The translations under genes were made by a program, and so were the position numbers. Of a stretch of DNA of 64,000 nucleotides, positions 35,260 to 46,700 are shown in pieces. This DNA is from Ceriagrion tenellum (lineage: Eukaryota > Arthropoda > Insecta > Odonata > Coenagrionidae): NCBI GenBank assembly GCA_963169105.1, contig OY720639.1, positions 86,906,593 to 86,970,592 on the forward strand, in the 5' to 3' direction. The notes below the pieces were generated by a model, which was given only the letters and a program-made list of their open reading frames with translations, did no database searches and was not told where the DNA came from. The stretch's first letter is position 1. Each line of letters opens with the position of its first letter.

Positions 35260-35690
35260 TAGTTCCCTAGTATCTTCTTCTAGTATTAGTCTTCCTAGTA
35301 TCTTTTTCTATGTACTTTTCTCTTTATTGAGTCTATTAACTTATTCCTTGGTTTTCCTCTGGGGACTTTTCCCTCCATTTTGCTTTAAATTATGTTCTTC
35401 ACTTATGTTGTGTCTCTGGGTGTATCTAATCTATCTGGTTCTTCTTTTCTTAGTGGCAATCCATATGGTTCTCTCCTCTTTTACTCTTCTGTACACTTCA
35501 TCATTTCATATTTTGTCCGTCCATTTTATCTTCAGCGTCCTCCTCCAGCACCAGGTTTCGAAGGCTTCTATTCTTTTCTTTTCAGCTTGTCCGATGGTCC
35601 ATGCTTTCGTTCCATGTTTTATGCAATTGGCACATAATTTGTTGGCAATTATTTTGTTACTTTTTTACTTTTTATTCTTCATACCGTTGC
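35260..35690 (-). pseudogene. LINE post-RT fragment
   Basis: The minus strand reads CIKHGTKAWTIGQAEKKRIE, then AFETWCWRRTLKIKWTD and VYRRVKEERTIW. The W-T-(I/L)-x-x-A-x-x-x-R-(I/L)-E-A-F-E-x-W-C-W-R-R block follows RT in many insect LINEs. In-frame stops are present. The long plus-strand frame here is its antisense shadow. Counterpart at 60890-61080. Confidence 0.7.
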
Positions 35691-37179
35691 TTTTCAACAG
35701 AAAACCTCTGTTTTTGCATCAAGATTCTCCATTGAGCCGTGGCCGCCTACATTTCGCATTAGACGTTGTCGGTGTGGTTAAACCTTCTTGTCTTTTCTCT
35801 ATTTTTCGGCAATTCTAACGCTTGAGTACTCGTTTGACCCTTTCACCACCACATGCGTCTAACCTCCTTGGTATTAAAAGTAATAGATGTGCTGTGATAC
35901 GTAGAGATGGTGCCAATACAAGGAAAAGAAATATTTGGTGAATTTCTTATTTGGAAAAAGTTATTCGACAGTAGAATATCACGTAGACTTGATGTAATTT
36001 ACAGCGGTTCTTCCATAAAATGACATTACTGTCACTCAATTCAGAGTTAACGTACTAATTGGTAATAGCTTCCTCTATTGGTGTTAGAAAGATGAACTTT
36101 TTACACGTAATTAAACTACCAAAATCATGAAAAGTGATTTACAAGCAGCAAATTTTCTTGAGAAATCGGCTACAAATACAGTAAAAGTTTCTTGCCATCG
36201 TATGTTTTGCTTCATTTTCTAACTAATACGATATATTGACCCATTTTTGGAAATTTCCTTTGAATGACGCAGAAAATTCATTACTTCATGTTGTTATGTG
36301 AATTACAAAGGAACTTGCGGCAAAAGGAATGTCTAAAGACTAACATGGAGACAAAGCATCTGAGGAAAAAATATTTTTGTAATATAAATTGTAAAATATT
36401 GTAAAAAATTTTAAAAAATACGAATTGACACAATTTCCTCCGTGGTCGAAAGTATGAAGTATTTTTTGAATGGATTGGCACGCTATATTTTAATATTCTC
36501 CTTTAAGGTTTAGCTCCTTTAATCTCCTTTAAAAGATGGTCCTCATTGTCCTAGGTTCCAGCCCGTTATTTTTGAGTTTTGCCAATGCATTATTTTCCCA
36601 TAATCTGTTCACCTTGGGTGAATATATTATTTTTCCACCCATTAGATGAGAAAAGGTAGCTTTTAGTAACTTAACTGGCCAGAGTACTCAGCACGATATT
36701 GAGAGAGCTGGGTTTTTGTGTCAGCAAGGGAGAATGGTTTTTTTCTGAATGGAATTTTTTCCTTCTGTGCAGTAGGTGGTGACACCGTAAATTTTATATT
36801 CTGGCTAGTGCCTGTATCCTAATGAAAGTTTCAATGATGTTATTCAGTTCCCATAATTTCTTCAGAAAGATTTCTTCCATGATTTGTATCCTAGACTGTA
36901 TGCAAAACATTTCACAAATATTTCTTGCTGGCGCCATACGAGTAAGGCGCTCGTAATGCTTGTTGTGGGCGATCCTCGAACTTGTTCCTTGAGCATAAAT
37001 ACTTGGAGTTAGGGAGGGAGATGCAAAAATAGAACAGCAATGGCTTTATTTTAACCCATATCACCACAATTTTGCTTCTTGCTCATGCTCAACAATTCTT
37101 CTTTCACTATTGTTTCAGAGTGACGCAGAAAATAGAATCATGACAACATATTACATCTCTAGTTCTGCCTGAAGCGATA

Positions 37180-37400
37180 AAATAAGAGAGGTATATTACC
37201 GAACAGATAGGTACAAAATCTCGTTCTTTTCGCGCACAACAAGCGACCACAATAAAAACTGAGCTCCACTAAATACACTCCCATAATGCATACCACCATT
37301 TCACCTATCAGAACCTTACATATTCACACGCCCCCTGACCTTACAACCACTGCCACACCCCCATTCGGCGACTCGCAGGGTATTATGTGTTTGTAGATGT
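37180..37400 (+). mobile_element. LINE 3' tail
   Basis: TTACCGAACAGATAGGTACA (frame: RTDRYK) followed by TTTTCGCGCAC and, 130 bp on, CTGCCACACCCCC, GGCGACTCGCAGGGTATT and a TGTAGATG end. Same family as 22915-23420, 21370-21805 and 62650-62910. Confidence 0.6.
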
Positions 37401-37761
37401 TCACTTATTCATCCACTAAAATCCTATTCTCTCAATCCACGACAGAGAAATTGATGCGCGGAAATTTTATTTATTCCAAAAAAAATTTACTTTGTAACGT
37501 GGATGGTGTAATGAGAATCAGGAATCATGGGATATGCATTCAAGTTTTCGCGTCGTCACTCACCTCTCGTGCATTAGACTGACCCAATAAAGATCTTCAC
37601 TCCCCTGTCGTATCCACAGCTAGCTTAATACTGGTTCTACCTTTCCAGGTCCCTAATTCTTTGTGCTAGAAGACGATCATATCGTCTTCTTTGTGGAACC
37701 TTAACATAAATTTGCTTCTCTGCCATGTTTTCTGCATGAATTGAACTTCATTCAAGATTAA

Positions 37762-38470
37762 TTAGCCTGCTTTGACCAAAACCTGAACCCAGAATCCCCT
37801 GTCGCAACAATTTCTTCCGGTCATTAAAACCATCGTTGAGTGGGTTAATGTTGTATAAAGTATCGTGACGGGATTATATAGGCTAACGTGTAGGTTAAGT
37901 CTCATCTGATTGTTCAGGATTTGGTGATTCCCCAGGGATAGGTAATTAACGGTCATATCATTCATATTGTGCGTAATGAGAGAATTATGTATTTTCTCTA
38001 ATATGAATAACACATATTTACCCCGCCGTTATAATTTTCCAGCAAATTGAAGATAAAATGAGATGTATCTTAGAAGGAAAATGGGGACACCACTAATAAA
38101 TTTAGTGATTTTCCATCTAAGTTAAAAGTCACATCCATGTAAATCTTTTTTTTTTGAAGCTACAACTTCCAATATGTTGGATAAAAATAGAATTAATGCC
38201 TTCTACTGAGTAATTTGGTCAGTTTCCTGTTATTTGAAGGACTTTGCTTTTTCGCTGGGAACGTGGCTGATGAAATCTTTTCGGGAGATCAACCGCATCA
38301 GGATGGCCATTGTTGTCTTCATTTCGATTGTTTTCCTCTGCCATCATTAACTGGACATTTCTCGTACAAAGTATCGTGACGTGTTTATGACTGACGTAAA
38401 GGTTAATTCTCATCTGAATTTTCAGATTTTGCCGCCTTATATTTGGACTTTTTATGTTTAAGGATTCGAT
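37762..38470 (-). other. Conserved ORF fragments inside the segmental duplication, unidentified
   Basis: Two minus-strand frames have partners in the other copy. 38013-37762 contains LNNQMRLNLHV and NPVTILYTT (partner 63474-63223). 38460-38219 contains LKIQMRINLYVSHKHVTIL, then NEDNNGHPDAVDLPKRFHQP and RSQRKS (partner 63982-63743). The two frames also resemble each other (I/L-x-N-Q-x-R-x-N-L-x-V and VTIL-x-T). I do not recognise the protein. Substitutions between copies often keep the residue class, so a coding past is likely. Confidence 0.4.
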
Positions 38471-38593
38471 TCCGTGTTTTTCTAAGGGTATATCATACGT
38501 CTCAGTTCAATCTTTTCCTCTAATCTTATCTCAATGTCCTCTTTTGTCAGCCGATTCAAAGATTCATCAATCAAAGTGATCAATTTCACCTCA

Positions 38594-38836
38594 TCAAAGT
38601 TGATGACATATCAGTGGCAAGGCTGTATTCAACGACTGCCGGTACAGGGTTTGTATAGCTAGTTTTGGGACTGAGTGTTTTCCAACCAACGGAAAGAAAT
38701 GAAAGGCAGTCTCCATGGTTGGATCTGTGTTGGGAAATGCCACGTGAGAATCGAAATCTAATTCAGTAGTCTGCAAGGCTTTTGAGCATACTTGAAGTGA
38801 TTTGTCAGGAGTCAGCATTAGATGAAAATAGAGCAC
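38594..38836 (-). other. Unidentified ORF
   Basis: Eighty codons opening MLYFHLMLTPDKSLQVCSKA and containing METAFHFFPLVGKHSVPKL. Just downstream, in a shifted frame, follows LIDESLNRLTKEDIEIRLEE, a charged helical stretch leading toward the conserved frame at 38460. The series may be one broken gene. No family recognised. Confidence 0.3.
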
Positions 38837-38839
38837 TGT

Positions 38840-39500
38840 TGTACCATTAAATTTTGCGTCATTCTGAAGAAATCTGCAACGTGGACTTTGGAAATGGTTG
38901 GGTTAAAAAAAAGTTGAGATCAAGTCCACACTGCGTCGTTATGTCATTTTTTAAGAACAGATCCTCTTATTAACAAATTGTCAATACAAATATAAATTAG
39001 CTCCATGAGTTTGTTTAATAATGCAATTGAAAGATTTTAGATCAAATAAGGGATGTAAACTTATTGCGTGATATTTTAGAATAATGGTTATAATGAAAAA
39101 ATGGACTAATAGTAACATTTTTGTTTATGACACTCTTTTTATAAAGCTATTTTGTAAAAACATATCATGGTTTAAGTACAAGTCATAATTATAAGTTTCA
39201 ATATACTGCAGGAAGCGGCTTGAGTTATGTATGCAAGACTGAAATCATGAGTATTTTTTTAATTTTCACTTGCTGTAAAGATCCTGTTTTTGTATGAAAA
39301 ACATTTTTATTCCAACCAAACGACACTAACGGAAAACATAGTCAATAATTACAACTTATTTAAAACTGGAACCATATTTATTGTCGAAAATAAATTTATT
39401 GATTCAGTGACTAAAGACAGAAGACGTTGAAGTAAAACCACGCACTACACTTCCTAGACACTGACGCAAAATGATGAATATCTGGCCAATGTGTGAGAAA
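38840..39500. other. Unassigned AT-rich spacer
   Basis: No coding region recognised. Confidence 0.3.
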
Positions 39501-39519
39501 TATTGAATATTGATCGACA

Positions 39520-40030
39520 TTTGAGTGTTTGTTTCTCAGCAGAGGAGTTATATTTCACGAAATTCACTGTGAAATTAATTGTAAGTGAGGATTTCGCAAT
39601 GTGGGGGTTGCGATCGAAGTGTGTCCCGAGGTTTATGACAGACGATTAGAAGGAACATACAACGTGCAGAGATTTGTCGCGAACAGTTGGAAGCTGTGGA
39701 GACAGATCAAAATCTTATTTACAGAGTGGTAATTGGTTATAAAAATTTAATTTTTGAGAACAATCTGCGGAATATACGTCAAAGTGATGAGTGGAACTCA
39801 TGCACCTATCGTCGACCAATAAAAAGGCCCGCATAAGAAAATACAAGGTGAAATCGATGTTCATTATCCTCTACGGGGCAAATTGTTTAGTCTCTAAGTA
39901 GTTCATCGGCCAAATTGTAACACATCTGGTTAAGTGTGCGGAAAGTTGCGTCTCTTTAGACGGTTTGTCAAAATAATTTGCATGAATGAATGAGTGACGC
40001 TATTCACTGATGATGGCGTGCCTGGTGAGG
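39520..40030 (+). pseudogene. Mariner transposase remnant
   Basis: The plus strand reads KCVPRFMTDD, then in another frame EICREQLEAVETDQNLIYRV and, shifted again, NIRQSDEW with a RPIKRPA block (usual RPKKAR). This is the N-terminal to central part of a mariner transposase (VPHxLTxDQK, ICxxLL, QS-x-EW). Several frameshifts and stops; the third catalytic region is lost. Confidence 0.7.
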
Positions 40031-41555
40031 CTCTAAAGTAAGAGTTTTAGCTGTCATATGAAGTAAAAATTGGGAAAGGTTCAATAAGGTATATTATGAA
40101 GAAAACGTTGCAGTTTCACCCGTGTATTATAATTGAGAATTATAAGAATTATTATAAATTACATATGTATAATACAAATACGTCACATTTCAACATAAGT
40201 GCCAGTATCAAATAAATTGGAATTCATTTTAATTCTGAAATAGGACTTTTTAAAAACTTATAAAGTAGCAGTATTTTTTTCACGCTGTTTATTAATTCTG
40301 TCCACAAAGGGTTAAAAATATTATGGAAGTGGATAACAACATCCTGTAACTTTACTAGGGGTTTAATCAAGTAGGCTCACGGTGGGGTTATTCAAAACTG
40401 AACGACTTCGAGTTTATTGTCGACCCAAACTTCAAAGTGCTTATGTTTGCCGCAATCAAATAGGCTGTAAACTGAACAACCTTTCTTGCAAGATGCAGTA
40501 GACCATGTCCAAGAATCACCCTCTGCAAAATGCAGGGTATATTTCCGATAACTAATACAGAGTTTTGACTGAGCTTCTTAAAAGTAGAATCAACAGTAAA
40601 TGCTCGACAATGATACATTTTGTCCAGCTTATTTTCCTAATTGTTATTACAGTAATCTTTCACGTCTTTACATTATTCGCTTTTGACTGAATACTTTTTC
40701 CTCAAGGACTTTCATATACATTCTTTTGAACAATTGCATATTTTTCAACCTCACCTTGAATTGTAACTGGCACCCTTTATTGATAGCAAAATTACTAATT
40801 CATTGAAGTATGTCTAGGGAGGACTACCAAGTTTACAAAAATATTGAAATTTGATAAAGATAATGGTACAATCAAGATGTGTGAAGTGTAAGTATTTGTT
40901 ATAGATCATATGAAACAATTGAAGACCTCAGAAATAGAAAATATTAAACCAAGAATACATATATTTTTGTAATTTTTATCCCATGATGTTCATTCCCACC
41001 CCGTAAGGAAAATATCACATATGAGTAACGTCTTTATTTGTTCTCTTCCATTTTTATTATTTACAAAATGTTTACAAGATGGCTATTCTTCAATTTTTAA
41101 TTCCTAAATTTGATTTACCTATCTTATTCTTCACTATATAATTCCCTTTTTCTTTAATTCAGAAAAATTAATTTTGCAATTTCCTTTGCAACCATATCAT
41201 TGGCTCCCAATGGTAATTAAAGGCTGTTCTTCCGTTTAATAATTCAACTCTCCTTTAAGTAAATTCTTTGTACATGTAGGCAAAAGTTGTCTATCTGCTT
41301 TTGAGAGATACTAGGTCTAGGACACATGTTAAAACCAACTCCACAAACACTTCAAATTTACTATTCAGTATAACTAACCCACATATAGGGGAAAACCTTC
41401 ATTCGTTATTCCTAGTTTAAGCAAAATGTGTAATTACTCATTCGTTATAGGTTTTTAGTTTCAGTTAATGTGAGAATTATAATGAGATCAATGATCGGTA
41501 ATTCTTTATATCATGTCCTTTTCTCATAGTAAATGGGTATATTTAGTTCATATTA
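40031..41555. other. Unassigned spacer
   Basis: The 76-codon minus frame at 40388-40618 has no recognised motif. No other coding signal. Confidence 0.3.
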
Positions 41556-41559
41556 AGGT

Positions 41560-42620
41560 GTATGATCCGTCATTTACTAATGATTGTATATGCCTTTTTA
41601 AAGTATTTTTTCCTCCATTCGTTGAAATTTAACAGGAAACTTCTGATATTGCATTAAATATCGTTATGGAACAATGCTCAACTGCATTTTATGCCTAGCG
41701 TTTTTGGTGTGGTTAACATTTCCCTTTCATTAACGAATGTCAATCTTCCGTATCTATGAGTCCACTTACCGTCTGATTGCCTCCAAAAACTTAGTATTGA
41801 ACGTATGAGGTGTCTAGGGATATGTGAACCTGGTGTCACAATCAGGAACACCATTATTTTAGGAAAATAATGATGGAAACAGTTCATCGACACCCAAACA
41901 TCATTCGAGAATATTTAATGGTGAAACGAAAGGAATCCTGCAGCATTAAAATGTCTGATAATATCACAGTGATCTTCCTACCATCTGCTAAAAAGAAATT
42001 ATAGAAATATGGAACAATGAATTCTGTGGACCACAGGTTTTTTGAGAAGAATTTACCTCCGTAAATTTGTTTTTACCTCATTGCTCTGAAATAAGATAGA
42101 TCTCATGGTTCTGGGTTCTAACCTCTTTCTTTGAATTGGGCTATTGCATTATTTTTCCATTATCTGTTTGAATTTACCCGATGTATCACCATCTTATCCT
42201 AGACCAGAATGACTCTTCGATGATTTTACTGACCATAGTACTGGGCACCATTTTGAGAGAGTGAATTCGAGTGTTGGTCAAGGCGAATTATTTTTCCTGA
42301 GTTAAATTTTTCCTACTGCTGTTGCTGGTGACACCTTAAAAGTGGCTAAATCTGTATCCTCAAAAAAAGTTTCAATATGGTTCACAAGATTCATTCTCTC
42401 TATTTGAAATCAATGTTAGTTTCCTCTCGTTATTCCTATACACTTAAATAAGCTGCGTATACGACTGAGTTTAAACTTGTTTTGGCGGTTAAAGTCACTC
42501 ACTCCATGATTGATTGGTTCTGTTTGCATATGTGATGTATCCGAAACAGTATTCAAAACATTTGTCAAATCCTTATTTCTGGTGGCATATAACCAAGACA
42601 TACGTTACTCCTTTTGTGGG
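41560..42620. repeat. Third, partial copy of the duplicated segment
   Basis: Resembles 35660-36960 and 61110-62470. Shared blocks include GGAAACTTCTGATATTGCAT (41635; compare 35700 and 61140) and TTCTGTGCAG-type or TTGCTGGTGACACC blocks near 42320 (compare 36780 and 62170). More diverged than the other two copies. Confidence 0.6.
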
Positions 42621-42624
42621 CGTG

Positions 42625-42880
42625 GCTCACATCTGTTCTCATAGCTTAAAGGCTTACAGATGCGGAAGGAGGTAGAGACGTGTTCTAACCAATTTAGCTA
42701 CCCAGGCGTCCCTTTACACTGTGAATCTCATGGCGGGTTTATGAACAAGTTGTCCTCACAGGTACCGTGCATTTAAAGCCAAAGGTACTCGTATGCAAGC
42801 GCTAATCGTAACGGGGGGACTGGGTTTGATTCCCAGTTCAGGTGATTGATTTATCCACTGTGAATTTCACTCTTAAAAAT
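42625..42880. repeat. tRNA-derived SINE copies in opposite orientations
   Basis: The minus strand of about 42660-42715 has a tRNA-like 5' end, GGGACGCCTGGGTAGCTAAA then TTGGTTAGAAC, resembling an A box. The plus strand of 42815-42870 has the B-box-like GGGTTTGATTCCCAG and the TCCACTGTGAATTTCAC tail seen at 30747. No intact tRNA cloverleaf. Confidence 0.5.
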
Positions 42881-42939
42881 GAATTTTAAAATGAAATTTG
42901 AATGCAATATTATTCAATGAAAAGTGACAAATAGGCACC

Positions 42940-43040
42940 AATCATGCCCTGAAGACGATGAGCAACTCGGTCATCGAAACGTCGGCAGACATGGACAACC
43001 TGACCCGGTGGAAAACCCGCATTGACTTCCTTGATACCAT
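42940..43040 (+). mobile_element. Penelope-like element tail with hammerhead-like hairpin
   Basis: CTGAAGA (42949-42955), one extra C, a GATGA/TCATC hairpin (42957-42961 with 42971-42975) and GAAAC (42976-42980), then GTCGGC. Next comes ACCCGGTGGAAAACCCGC, the counterpart of CACCCGGTGGTGAGCCCG at 4853 in the Penelope fragment. TGCC before and GGCA after the core can close stem I. Confidence 0.6.
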
Positions 43041-43587
43041 ACGCCGGGAAAGCCTTCGATCTTTCTTCACTAATCCACCTTCCTTATACATTTCGTTTCG
43101 GCATCATCGGAATCTACTCTGACTGTACAGATACTAAGTGTGCCTACATGGACTTCACCATTGTAGTTGTTACAATAAAAAATTTAGGGTTCATATATTT
43201 CTCAAATTTTATTCAGATATAAAATTTTCAAATCGTATTCATGCATAAATTACCCTCGTGATCCAATAATGAAAAAGTACCCTTTGTATTTACACTGGAT
43301 TTTTTAAATAATGAAATAATTTGACAAAGCAGACTTAATAGCTGTGAGGTAGAAAACTAGGTGACAGATTAGTATATGACTCCATTTTGGAAAATTAATT
43401 ATGTAAATTTTCAAGATTTCTCCAACGATCAATATTAAGGACTAGCAAATTTTTCCAGAAATATAAACAGGTTTCCTTCCAAGGCCAGATGGGTTCATAA
43501 TGTGATTAATAATAGGAATTGATAGAAATGATACAAGAAACGACGCTAATTCAGAGAAAATTGTAAATTGATAGCACAAATTAAAGT

Positions 43588-43746
43588 TTATGAGTACACT
43601 ATACGCGCTCTGGTGGCGTCGTGCCAAAGTTCCAGCACTCCGTAAACACCCTCGGGGACCACTGCAGCGGAACCTTGGTCGACGCCATTTATATAAAAGT
43701 GAAGCTCGCCGTCCGAACGCCGCATCACTCCGACCATGCTCTTCAC
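43588..43746 (-). CDS. Gene C exon 5
   Basis: Acceptor CATACAG then GTG AAG AGC. Encodes VKSMVGVMRRSDGELHFYIN and GVYGVLELWHDATRARIVYS, then TAA. Nearly identical to gene A, except KSM for NDR, and R-S and Y changes. Confidence 0.9.
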   Translation of the reverse strand: MKSMVGVMRRSDGELHFYINGVDQGSAAVVPEGVYGVLELWHDATRARIVYS

Positions 43747-46700
43747 CTGTATGAGGAGCGATAAGTATGAGTTGACATGCAAAATACGTTTACTTCAACA
43801 AACAATACATTAATTTAATATTTTTTTTTGAAAAAGAGGACACATTTTTTTTAAACCAATGGGAGTATTTAAGTATAAATATTATCACAATTCATACGTC
43901 TGATGGCAAGTTGTTTTAAAGCCAATCTATTTCCTAGAATGGAAAAAAATTGAAATGGTATGTATTTTTCGGAGAAATGTAAGTGTATGGCTCACTTTGA
44001 AAAGAAGGGTAACGCATTTCACTATTTCTGGAAAGTAACTGAAAATTCTAAGTTATACTAACAGTATTAATTCCCAAAGTTAATTTTTACTTAAGTTATA
44101 GACAATGATGCTTATTGACTCTATTAGACATTCATTCCGCCGGCAAAAGTTTCACTTTAAATTGAAAAACCATCACAATTCATGCGTGTTATGGCAAGTA
44201 GTTTCAATGTCACTCCATTTCTCATAACTGGAAAACGATAGATAGATAGATATTTATTGCCAATATGCCTTTGATACAGATAAAATGCACTCACAAAAAT
44301 GAGTAAATTTTTAAAAATTTTTGTACATGACCTATTAAGGTAGCATGGTTAGGTAATTGAAGCGGGTACGTACTTTTTCAAAGACGTGTAAGTGTTTTAC
44401 TCACTTGAACGAGCATGTTAACGCATTTCACTATTTCCGGAAAGTAATTAAAACATCTAAGTTGTACCAATAGAGTTTGTTCTCAAAGTAAATTTTGTCA
44501 CAAATATAGATAACGGTGTTAAAGAAATTGTCTAGACGTACATTGTGCTGGAAAAATGATTTGTGTGTCCACTACTTGCGTGAAATATTAGTACGAAATT
44601 TAACTCGTAGCATAGTTTTAATGGTATAGATCTGATACCCATGACATCTACAAGGACAATTCTAGAAGGTTATCCATTTCTCACTCATCACACACACAAA
44701 GGGTTAAAACTTTATTACTCTGCGTAAGACTAACGATATTTGCTCTTAATTGACATTTTTTTAAAATCAGAACAGCCCTTCTCTCTTTCTATTGCATTAG
44801 TGCGTACATGCAATTCTTCTTAATACTTCCTAATGATTGTCCACTCAATGTTCTCATTCTATATATTTTACCTTAAATTAATCTATCATTTCCTCTCTAT
44901 TGATCATTAGATCAATTTTTTTCGTTGTTTGGCGTCTATTCTTTTTTTTAACACTAGAACGCCCAGGCGGGTCATTTTGACCCAAACGTGATTTTCAATT
45001 AATTTTTTTATTTCATCTTCAATGAGAGCAGGATTTCCTCCTGTGGCTTTAATTCATTTTTACATGTCTTTATGTTCAAACATTTCACCTTCCTGGAGTA
45101 ATCCGTACATTAGTTTTTTTAGAATTTATCTAGAACGCCCATACGGATCATTTTGACCCAAATATGTATTTGCACTTTGTATCATTACAAAAGCTTCTTT
45201 TTTATTGGTGTTTATTAGTTACTCTGCTGCACATGTTGTCTGTCCCACTTTGTTCTATCTTCCTCATTCGGTTACCTTCCATGTCTGGATCACCTTTAAA
45301 AAATATTCTCATATTCCTTCCTTCCACTTCGTATCCCCACCCTTCTCATTTTTCGTCCGGTCGATTCATGCATATTTAGTAATTAATTTGTTGGCAGTGC
45401 ACAGTGTACCTTATCACTATTTTAGAGTGCGGAGAATACAATATTCCTCCTTACTGACGTATGGGCTATGCTCACTTTGTTGCCACCAGCTCTACTTTTT
45501 CTCTCCGAATGACAAGTGGATAATACAAATTCAGTCTTCATCTTTGTTCCACAGAGTGAAGTTTGTAGCTAAAATTTTGAGTTTTATGGTGATAGTGGTT
45601 TTGAAGTTCTCTGTATTCAAGCATGTTTCTGAGTCGCTCATTACGTTCTGTTGAAATTCGTGCGGAGCAGCAAATGATTCAGGGGGATGAGTCGGATGGT
45701 GGAGAGCTTTTATTTCACAGCTCCAATGAGCAGAAATTTGAAACTTGCAAAGAATCAACCGATTCTTCAGAAAATGGCGATGAATTTGGTCAAGAAACAA
45801 GAAAGAGTGCATCTTAAGATGAGCTGAATATTTGGAGAAAAAAATTATATCATTTTGATTAGTGCATTCATATTTTTCACAACTTTGTTGTAATAGGTAG
45901 GTTTAATTTCGGTAGGACGAAACATTTGTCATTAAACCGTCCTACATCTTGTATGTAGAGGAGGAGGACGACACGGTCAAGATAACTGTATAAATAGTCA
46001 ACAAATTTTAAACTTTGTAGCATGCGTCTCATGCTGCCATTTCTTCGCCAATGCAGAAATATGAACACAGACAACTTCTTAGCAACTCTCAAATTTGGCT
46101 CAATTTCTCAAGGAAAAATCCACTATTTTAGTTGGAACTGTGAATTTCTCTAGAAGAGAAGTACCGATCTCTCAAAAAAATGCATAGAAAACTATTCCAT
46201 AAGAGTACTGAAATATTACTATGCTACATTAACGATTTAGCAAGGAAATTTTGAGGAATATGTCCTAGAAATGAGTTTTCTTCACTCCAGTGTTAGTGTA
46301 ACTAATTCTGAGAAAATATTCCACACCCTGTGTCGCCTTATAATGTAACGAATATGGGATTCTTCTCGTATAATAGGTACTGATATGAATCATCATACTC
46401 GTTTCTTTATCAGTCTGCCTTAAACGTCTTCCACTACCTGGTATAATATTGCTCTCGACCTTATAATCTATAATCTAAGATCGTGCTCTCGACAACGACT
46501 AGGAGCAGTGGGACGCCAAGTTACCAGAACGCTTAGTTAGTTTGCATTATTTATAAAAAATCACAATTTATCTAAGATAACGCTATTTATTTTCTAATCC
46601 AAAAGTGAGTATCTAACCTATTTGAAGTCATTTTCATGACACTCTTCTATGAGTAAGGCACCTACCTCTAGCAAGTTAAGATTTTTTCCAACATTACTTT

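Larger units (their letters stand above)
35250..38480. repeat. Segmental duplication copy 1 (partner at 60870-64000)
   Basis: Collinear with 60870-64000 over about 3.2 kb at roughly 80-85% identity by eye. Anchors: 35640/61080, 36000/61440, 37200/62670, 37450/62945, 37900/63405 and 38260/63780. Same orientation. It includes a LINE fragment, a second LINE tail and two conserved minus-strand ORF pairs. The partner runs off the window end. Confidence 0.85.
43747..46665 (-). other. Gene C intron 4 with internal duplication and insertions
   Basis: Donor GTAGGT, acceptor CATACAG. It is over three times as long as gene A intron 4 because of a duplicated block (about 43890-44110 and 44180-44530), a LINE tail (44240-44375) and a piggyBac-like insert (44950-46370). 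Confidence 0.6.

Noticed and set aside
35225..35818. Long plus-strand frame of 197 codons, hydrophobic
   Set aside because: It is the antisense of a LINE post-RT segment on the minus strand, which reads TKAWTIGQAEKKRIEAFE.
42949..42980. A canonical hammerhead ribozyme
   Set aside because: An extra nucleotide separates TGAAGA from stem II, and stem III cannot be drawn convincingly. Called hammerhead-like only.
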